This document shows positions 29,539-33,773 of a DNA stretch of 33,773 nt, in pieces. The notes beneath the pieces were generated by a model, which worked only from the letters and a program-made list of their open reading frames with translations, ran no database searches and was not told the origin of the DNA. The DNA comes from a virus. Location: positions 1-33,773 of the IMG/VR virus record IMGVR_UViG_3300005056_000019; one strand, written 5' to 3'. Position 1 is the first letter of the stretch, and each line of letters begins with the position of its first letter. The position numbers and the translations under genes were made by a program.

Positions 29539-30314
29539 TATGCACTTTCTCGTTTTCGTTGAGCTCTTTTCCTACAACTAGAATCGTAATACTTTTTACG
29601 ACCTATCAAAACTCTTTTACATCCACATGGACATCTTTCATGTGAGTCAGCTGCAGAACTTTTATGTGACGGTCCCTGGTCAATAGTTTGTGACATGTTG
29701 GTTGCGATTTTAACTGCATCTGCTAAAACTCGACCAATTACAAGAGGTACTCCATTTCCTACTGCTTTTTTCTTACCAGCTACATTAAAATCAGGTAAAT
29801 CAAAACTATCCTCTAATCCTTGCAAGTAACAAAGCTCTCTGAAGCTTCTATCATCACTAGCTAATGCACATGAGTTCTCAACTCCCTCCATACTTCCTCT
29901 TGGTATGTCTAAATATAAATCATCTTTAGAACCAAACTGAATATGTCTTAAACGACTTGTATCAGAATACCAACCTTGATTAATATCTATTCGCTGATGA
30001 GAGTAATCATCTATTACAACATCAGGTACACCTTTGACATTTTCAAGTAGCCACCAACTCGGCTCGGCTTCCTTAACTACTCTCATAAACTCATCCACCA
30101 TCTCAAGCGAGTAAGTGCCTTTATCTCTTTTGAGTGTGCTAAAATCTTGGCAAGGAGAGCCTCCTATAATTCCATCAAACTTATTAGCTATCGCTTTAAA
30201 GTTTCGTATGTCTTGACCCAGTATCAAATCTCCAGCAGATACAACACAAAAACCAGCTTCTTTAAAAGCTCGGTCTAATAATCCAATTCCACTAAAGAGG
30301 CTTAGAACTAACAT
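29538..30314 (-). CDS. DNA cytosine C5-methyltransferase with C-terminal zinc-ribbon-like tail
   Basis: 258 residues. LSLFSGIGLLDRAF (motif I), GGSPCQDFS (motif IV, catalytic Cys), LLENVKGVP (motif VI) and KKAVGNGVPLVIGRVLADAV (motif X) are all present. The last part, after a linker, is a Cys-rich tail (RCPCGCKRVLIGRKKYYDSS). The linker is itself encoded by repeat cluster E, as if the repeat had entered the gene. It would protect the phage DNA; no cognate nuclease is visible. Confidence 0.82.
   Translation of the reverse strand: MLVLSLFSGIGLLDRAFKEAGFCVVSAGDLILGQDIRNFKAIANKFDGIIGGSPCQDFSTLKRDKGTYSLEMVDEFMRVVKEAEPSWWLLENVKGVPDVVIDDYSHQRIDINQGWYSDTSRLRHIQFGSKDDLYLDIPRGSMEGVENSCALASDDRSFRELCYLQGLEDSFDLPDFNVAGKKKAVGNGVPLVIGRVLADAVKIATNMSQTIDQGPSHKSSAADSHERCPCGCKRVLIGRKKYYDSSCRKRAQRKRESA
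29641..29712 (+). repeat. 24-bp repeat cluster E (3 units) inside a gene
   Basis: TGTGAG (29641), TGTGAC (29665) and TGTGAC (29689), on the plus strand although the surrounding gene runs on the minus strand. The block encodes the linker between the methyltransferase core and its zinc-ribbon-like tail. It closely resembles cluster A (1435). Confidence 0.75.
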
Positions 30315-30318
30315 GATT

Positions 30319-30648
30319 CTATTGTTCTCTTAACCAGTCGGCTAGTCTCATTTCAGTAATATTATGTTTTTTAGCAATTACATAAAACTCTTCTTCAAGT
30401 TCATAATATGCACTAATGAAATCTTCATCGTAAAGCTCTGTGTTAAGTGCTTCTTTATTTTTCAAGAACTGCTCATTATCAATCCATTGTTTTATAATAG
30501 TGATGCAGTCCTGACTAATATCATATATCACAGCAGTTTCACGAACATTAACAGTTCTAAGAGTTCCTACAATATTATTAAATAAATCCATAGGGTTCAT
30601 CTTTTCATTTTCTGCTATTTCTAAAAGTTCTTTTGGTAAATTTTTCAT
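30319..30648 (-). CDS. Small protein of unknown function (109 aa)
   Basis: 109 residues, acidic, helical. AAAGGA precedes the ATG. Segments such as LPKELLEIAENEKMNPMDLF and YVIAKKHNITEMRLADWLRE look like short helices. No domain recognised. It is in the leftward terminase operon, two bases beyond the next gene; a small-terminase role is possible but unsupported. Confidence 0.58.
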   Translation of the reverse strand: MKNLPKELLEIAENEKMNPMDLFNNIVGTLRTVNVRETAVIYDISQDCITIIKQWIDNEQFLKNKEALNTELYDEDFISAYYELEEEFYVIAKKHNITEMRLADWLREQ

Positions 30649-30649
30649 A

Positions 30650-30829
30650 TTAATCCTTTAAATAGTTTTCGTCATGTCTTTTACAAGCTTCTTGATAAGT
30701 TTCTTTTTTTCTTTTTCTTATTAATTCAGCACAAAACTCTTTTACATCTCTTATAAAATTTTTCTCATCTCGAATTTTAGTTTTTTCGGATAAAGATAAT
30801 TTCACAGTTCTCTTTTTTACATCATCCAT
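30650..30829 (-). CDS. Small basic protein of unknown function (59 aa)
   Basis: Start chosen at 30829, where AGGAG lies 8 nt before the ATG inside the end of the terminase gene; a longer in-frame start (30868) has no such signal. The product MDDVKKRTVKLSLSEKTKIR continues with a highly charged helical RKRKKETYQEACKRHDENYL. Its N-terminus resembles RHH-type strand-helix starts (KRTVKLSLSEKTK), which suggests DNA binding, but this is weak. Confidence 0.55.
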   Translation of the reverse strand: MDDVKKRTVKLSLSEKTKIRDEKNFIRDVKEFCAELIRKRKKETYQEACKRHDENYLKD

Positions 30830-30830
30830 C

Positions 30831-32192
30831 TTATACACTCCTCGCCATTCGTCCACCACTCTTGACAAACAATATCTCTAAAACATTTATCATAGCTTTC
30901 ATTACATAATCTCTTTTACTGTTAGGATACAATTTGAGCTCTTCTTTAAAGGCTTCACTCAGCTCATCATCTTTTAGCTTGATTTTGCCCTCTTTAAGAA
31001 GCCCTACAGCATAAAAAGCTGATAAACCTATATTTGTACTCTCTTCAACTTCTTCGACCTTGTAAGGCTTTAATTCTTGCTTTGCTGTTTTAGTAATAAT
31101 ACTCTTTGGAATATATATCTTTTTAGATCTATTGAGCTCACAAAAATCTTTTAATGAAGCAAAGAAACTATCTGCATCTACACTCTCTTCTTGATAGTCG
31201 AGAATGACTGCATTTTTACCCTCTTTTCTAAATGCTACAAAGACAATAGGCTCTGATGTATCTTCAGGGTTGAACGAAATAGTTGTAAAGCTCTTCTCAT
31301 CCGATATGCTCTGAGCAGTAATATCAAAGTGTTTATTTTTAAAATATTTGCCATCAGCACTCTGTGGCTCTTGCATAAGTTGAGTCCAGTAATAATCAGG
31401 GTCATTCTTTTTCTCTAGCAATAGGTCTGATATTGGATACTCTTTACTAGATATAGGTTTACCATTTATCTCAGCTGGTATCTTTAGAAGTTTTGCAGTT
31501 CCATTTTCAAACCATTCAGAATAAAACTCCATTAAGAAACCAGTTGCATCTAGTTTATGAAGTCTTTGCATGATTAAAACAATAGGTACTAAGTGATTAT
31601 TTTTTCTATTTAAAACAGCACTTTTAATCGCTCTATTTGCAGATGCAATTTTAATAATACTGTCCTGAGCTTTGTGAGGGTCATCAAGACCAAGAAAACC
31701 ATTGAACTCATGAATATTCTCTTTACGACCACATCCAAAACCAGTAACCTGACCAAGAGTAGTCTGTGCAAACAGTCCACCATCCTCAGAGTTTGAAAAG
31801 TCTTCTTTTTCTCTTTTATAGGTTGCTTTTGCTCCCTCCATAACTTCAGGGATTTTAAAAATCCTTTGAGTAGTTGAGTACATACGATTAACCAATAAAT
31901 CTGAATAAGTATAGTAGTTATTATAGACTCTAGCATTCTTGTAAATAGTCCATGCATTAAAGTAAGTAAGTAATATAGTTTTACCAAGTCTCGGAGGGAT
32001 ATTAATAATTAAAATACGATATTTAAGTTGATAAACATTTAGAAGTTCAGTAGCTATTTTTTTATTATAACCATGCCACTCAAATTCAGCATTATTTAAT
32101 CTCTTATGTACAAAGTTGACAAAGAAAGTGAAATCTTTGTCTAACTGTTCTTGAATATCTAACTGTTCAAACTCATCAGGCTCTTGGCTCAT
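30831..32192 (-). CDS. Terminase large subunit (TerL)
   Basis: 453 residues. Walker A PPRLGKT (66-72), Walker B GFLGLDDPHKA, coupling motif region LIMQRLHKLDATGFLM, and PADYYW-like region read DPDYYWTQLMQEPQSADG, all typical of TerL ATPases. In the C-terminal nuclease half, the residue that aligns with the first catalytic Asp seems to be Asn (SFNPEDT against the usual SVDPA), while KRDYVMKAMI keeps a later Asp. It drives DNA into the prohead. Unusually, it is transcribed away from the head genes and on the other side of the telomere. Confidence 0.82.
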   Translation of the reverse strand: MSQEPDEFEQLDIQEQLDKDFTFFVNFVHKRLNNAEFEWHGYNKKIATELLNVYQLKYRILIINIPPRLGKTILLTYFNAWTIYKNARVYNNYYTYSDLLVNRMYSTTQRIFKIPEVMEGAKATYKREKEDFSNSEDGGLFAQTTLGQVTGFGCGRKENIHEFNGFLGLDDPHKAQDSIIKIASANRAIKSAVLNRKNNHLVPIVLIMQRLHKLDATGFLMEFYSEWFENGTAKLLKIPAEINGKPISSKEYPISDLLLEKKNDPDYYWTQLMQEPQSADGKYFKNKHFDITAQSISDEKSFTTISFNPEDTSEPIVFVAFRKEGKNAVILDYQEESVDADSFFASLKDFCELNRSKKIYIPKSIITKTAKQELKPYKVEEVEESTNIGLSAFYAVGLLKEGKIKLKDDELSEAFKEELKLYPNSKRDYVMKAMINVLEILFVKSGGRMARSV

Positions 32193-32443
32193 TATTTAAC
32201 TCTCTCGATAATATCACTCTCATCATATACTGTCATAGCACCACCATTATTATTTATAAATCTTACTACATAACAGATACGATTTTTTGGATATATTTCT
32301 ATTCTTTCAATTTTTGCAACTTCAACTTCTTCTATCTTTTTAGTTGCTTCCATATTTCCACAACATTCACACTCTTGTGGTAAATGAATTGTTCTTAAAA
32401 TATTAACTTTATCGTTAATGTCATATAGTGTTTTTATGTCCAT
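32192..32443 (-). CDS. Small protein with a CxCC motif (83 aa)
   Basis: Start set at 32443, where AAGGAG is 5 nt upstream; a longer GTG-started reading is possible but unsupported. Sequence: MDIKTLYDINDKVNILRTIH, then PQECECCGNMEATKKIEEVE and a strand-rich C-terminus (CYVVRFINNNGGAMTVYDES). It looks like a small beta-rich protein, perhaps metal-binding through its clustered cysteines. One-base overlap with TerL. Function unknown. Confidence 0.58.
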   Translation of the reverse strand: MDIKTLYDINDKVNILRTIHLPQECECCGNMEATKKIEEVEVAKIERIEIYPKNRICYVVRFINNNGGAMTVYDESDIIERVK

Positions 32444-32480
32444 AGTAGCTCCTTGATAGGGTGCAAAAAGCACCCATTAA

Positions 32481-32564
32481 TTAAAAGACTTTAGAAGCCC
32501 AAACCTCAATCGTATTCTCAAATCTCTCAAAAAGAGTATTTGCTGTTTTTATCATCTTTGCCAT
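32481..32564 (-). CDS. Possible tiny leader peptide (27 aa)
   Basis: ATG at 32562-32564 with AAAAAGG 7 nt upstream and a TATTAT -10 candidate further up; the product is MAKMIKTANTLFERFENTIE plus seven residues, amphipathic. First in the leftward terminase operon. Size makes it uncertain, but the translation signals are good. Confidence 0.42.
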   Translation of the reverse strand: MAKMIKTANTLFERFENTIEVWASKVF

Positions 32565-32611
32565 AATGTAGCCTTTTTGCTATAATACGGAATGTTTAAA
32601 ATTGCTCGACC

Positions 32612-32659
32612 AAAGTATTTTAAATCCGTAACTGGTTAGCTCTCACGAGCAACTGGTTA
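32612..32659. promoter_or_regulatory. Repeat and hairpin element in the promoter region of the terminase operon
   Basis: AACTGGTTA occurs twice in direct orientation (32630-32638 and 32651-32659, 21 bp apart), with GCTC-TCAC-GAGC between them. TTGCTCG (32612-32618) and CGAGCAA (32646-32652) form a further inverted repeat. It lies upstream of the leftward -10 candidate and may be an operator. Confidence 0.42.
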
Positions 32660-32685
32660 TCTCCTCTCTTTTTTAAATTCCCTAT

Positions 32686-32733
32686 TGTGATTCAGCAGCA
32701 GAACTATTCTGTGACACTCATCTCTTCAAGAGT
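32686..32733 (+). repeat. 24-bp repeat cluster F (2 units)
   Basis: TGTGAT (32686) and TGTGAC (32710), 24 bp apart. The second unit lies in the 3' end of the RHH partition gene. It has the same AGCAGCAGAAC middle as clusters C and D. Confidence 0.7.
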
Positions 32734-33012
32734 CTTTTTAACTCTTTGATTTATACTCATTCTCATAAATGTTTGAGGTTCCATACTCAAGAACTCAGCA
32801 CACTTCACAATATCAGCATACTCAGTATCGCTATAGCCTACTGGTCTATTTTTCTTTTTTTCAGTTGGTGCAACTTTTCTCCGACCAGCTTTGCCCTGAG
32901 CTTTTTCTTTTACTGGCTCTTTAACCTCATCAGCTGACTCATAAGTCTTGATTGAATGGTCTTTGTTTGCTTTGCCTAATATCTTATCCATAGCTGTATT
33001 TTTATCTTTCAT
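32704..33012 (-). CDS. Ribbon-helix-helix partition protein (ParB/ParG-like)
   Basis: 102 residues. The N-terminal half is a flexible, basic, low-complexity arm (EPVKEKAQGKAGRRKVAPTE); the C-terminal 45 residues, RPVGYSDTEYADIVKCAEFL then SMEPQTFMRMSINQRVK, form a ribbon-helix-helix-like dimerisation and DNA-binding fold. It is encoded directly after ParA (2 bp apart). In type Ib systems this protein binds direct-repeat centromeres and stimulates ParA through its arm. Candidate target: the 24-bp repeat clusters, one of which overlaps its own gene. Confidence 0.68.
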   Translation of the reverse strand: MKDKNTAMDKILGKANKDHSIKTYESADEVKEPVKEKAQGKAGRRKVAPTEKKKNRPVGYSDTEYADIVKCAEFLSMEPQTFMRMSINQRVKKTLEEMSVTE

Positions 33013-33014
33013 CG

Positions 33015-33629
33015 TTACTCTCCTATTTCTCTTTTAATGTAGTTCACTAATTCAGTCCATTGCTCCATGATTGAAGCTGACTTTTGATTTTTTCTTTTAC
33101 CATAAGCACTTCTAAGAATTGGAGCAGAACTAAGATAGTCCTCAATTCCTAATCCCATATCCATAGAGTTGTTAAATAGCTCTGTTTGCTTTAGTTCAAA
33201 GAAAGCTTTGATATTAAAGTCTTTCATGCTCTCTTGGATATGCTTGAAGTCATTAGGCTTCTTAGTTTTAGTAGCAATAACAATAACATTGTCATTGTAT
33301 TTAGATAGCTCATCAACTGCACTAATGCTTCTCTTTAAAAAGCTGATGTGATTAACAACTGGGATAATAACCAAGTCACATCTCTTAATTATAGAGATAG
33401 TTCCAGCTTCAATGTATCCACCTAAGTCAATAACAGTATTAGGGAGCTTAGTGAAGTCCAACTCTGCCATCTCGCTCACTGGCATTACTCGTGCATTCTC
33501 ATGTATCTCTTCAACTACATCATCATCATTAGTAAGGATAATACTATCTGTAGCCTTAGCAATGTTAAGACTTATCGGTGTTTTTCCCGTACTTCCTTTT
33601 TTACCAGCTATTACAATAACCATTTTCAA
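33015..33629 (-). CDS. parA: ParA-family partition ATPase
   Basis: 204 residues. The deviant Walker A GKKGSTGKTP (residues 9-18) has the signature lysine K11; NTVIDLGGYIEAGT is the Walker B region, and LVIIPVVNHISFLKRSI follows. Small size without an N-terminal HTH fits type Ib ParA. GAGGAG lies before the ATG, and a TATAAT-like box lies between the gene and the right telomere. With the RHH partner it would segregate the linear plasmid. Confidence 0.85.
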   Translation of the reverse strand: MKMVIVIAGKKGSTGKTPISLNIAKATDSIILTNDDDVVEEIHENARVMPVSEMAELDFTKLPNTVIDLGGYIEAGTISIIKRCDLVIIPVVNHISFLKRSISAVDELSKYNDNVIVIATKTKKPNDFKHIQESMKDFNIKAFFELKQTELFNNSMDMGLGIEDYLSSAPILRSAYGKRKNQKSASIMEQWTELVNYIKREIGE

Positions 33630-33674
33630 TCTCCTCGACCTCTATTAATTTTATATATTATAATTAAATATATA

Positions 33675-33773
33675 TTAAAATTATATTAAATAATAAACAA
33701 ATATTAAAAATTATTGTTAATAATAAAATATAATAAACAATTATGTTTTTTAAAATAAACTTAATAATATTAA
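33675..33773. repeat. Right telomere: 99-bp terminal inverted repeat
   Basis: Exact reverse complement of positions 1-99. The parA gene begins 46 bp inside it, as the protelomerase gene does at 50 bp on the left. The end of the sequence coincides with the centre of the predicted telomere palindrome. Confidence 0.88.

Overview
The window looks like one complete linear replicon of about 33.8 kb: a temperate, contractile-tailed phage kept in the lysogen as a linear plasmid with covalently closed hairpin ends. Two observations support this. The first and last 99 bp are perfect inverted copies of each other, about 95% A+T. The gene next to the left end encodes a tyrosine-recombinase-type telomere resolvase (protelomerase) with the catalytic R/K/R/H/Y pattern. 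Near the right end there is a small ParA ATPase plus a ribbon-helix-helix (RHH) partition protein. This is the N15/phiKO2/PY54 lifestyle, but with unrelated virion genes. The low G+C, the A-rich codon use, the AAAGGA-type ribosome sites and a G9 tract suggest a Campylobacterota host (Sulfurimonas/Arcobacter-like). That assignment is an inference.

Layout, left to right. (1) 1-8.2 kb, plasmid and early module: left telomere, protelomerase, a 640-bp non-coding region with GTTACCAA iterons and a G9 run, a repressor-controlled membrane-anchored gene, a LexA-like (S24) repressor facing a Cro-like gene across a perfect 18-bp operator, a MerR-type HTH protein, a CHC2/Toprim primase, a small RHH protein and a DUF927-type helicase ending in an SSB-like acidic tip. 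(2) 8.55-23.99 kb, virion module, all rightward: portal, protease with nested scaffold, cement, major capsid, connectors, sheath, tube, frameshifted tail chaperone, tape measure, baseplate (Dit-like, plug, hub, spike, gp25, J, DUF2612-like) and a receptor-binding protein. (3) 22.5-25.65 kb, a full diversity-generating retroelement (DGR): target gene with variable repeat, avd, template repeat and reverse transcriptase. TR and VR are 110 bp each and differ at 7 positions, all of them adenines in TR. (4) 25.6-27.7 kb, lysis cassette: holin, a phospholipase A2-like protein, two lipoproteins and an M15 endopeptidase, followed by a putative pseudoknotted RNA. (5) 27.8-30.3 kb, three DNA methyltransferases with no restriction enzyme visible. 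(6) 30.3-33.6 kb, leftward: small genes, the large terminase, an RHH protein and ParA, ending at the right telomere.

The most unusual feature is a dispersed family of 24-bp-period direct repeats. Twenty-four units, each starting TGTGAC or a close variant, lie in seven clusters at 1435, 2533, 8264, 11235, 28634, 29641 and 32686. All are in the same orientation regardless of gene direction, and some lie inside or across the ends of coding sequences. With the type Ib-like ParA/RHH pair at the right end, they are good candidates for a dispersed centromere, functionally like the scattered N15 sop sites but built differently. Two clusters share a 96-bp near-identical direct repeat that flanks the entire virion, DGR and lysis block.

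How the parts would work together: the S24 repressor keeps the early genes off. Primase and helicase replicate the element, and protelomerase resolves the replicated telomere junctions into hairpins. ParA/RHH segregates the copies. On induction the virion genes assemble a myovirus-like particle whose receptor-binding tip is diversified by the DGR. No small terminase subunit, tRNA or conventional integrase was recognised.
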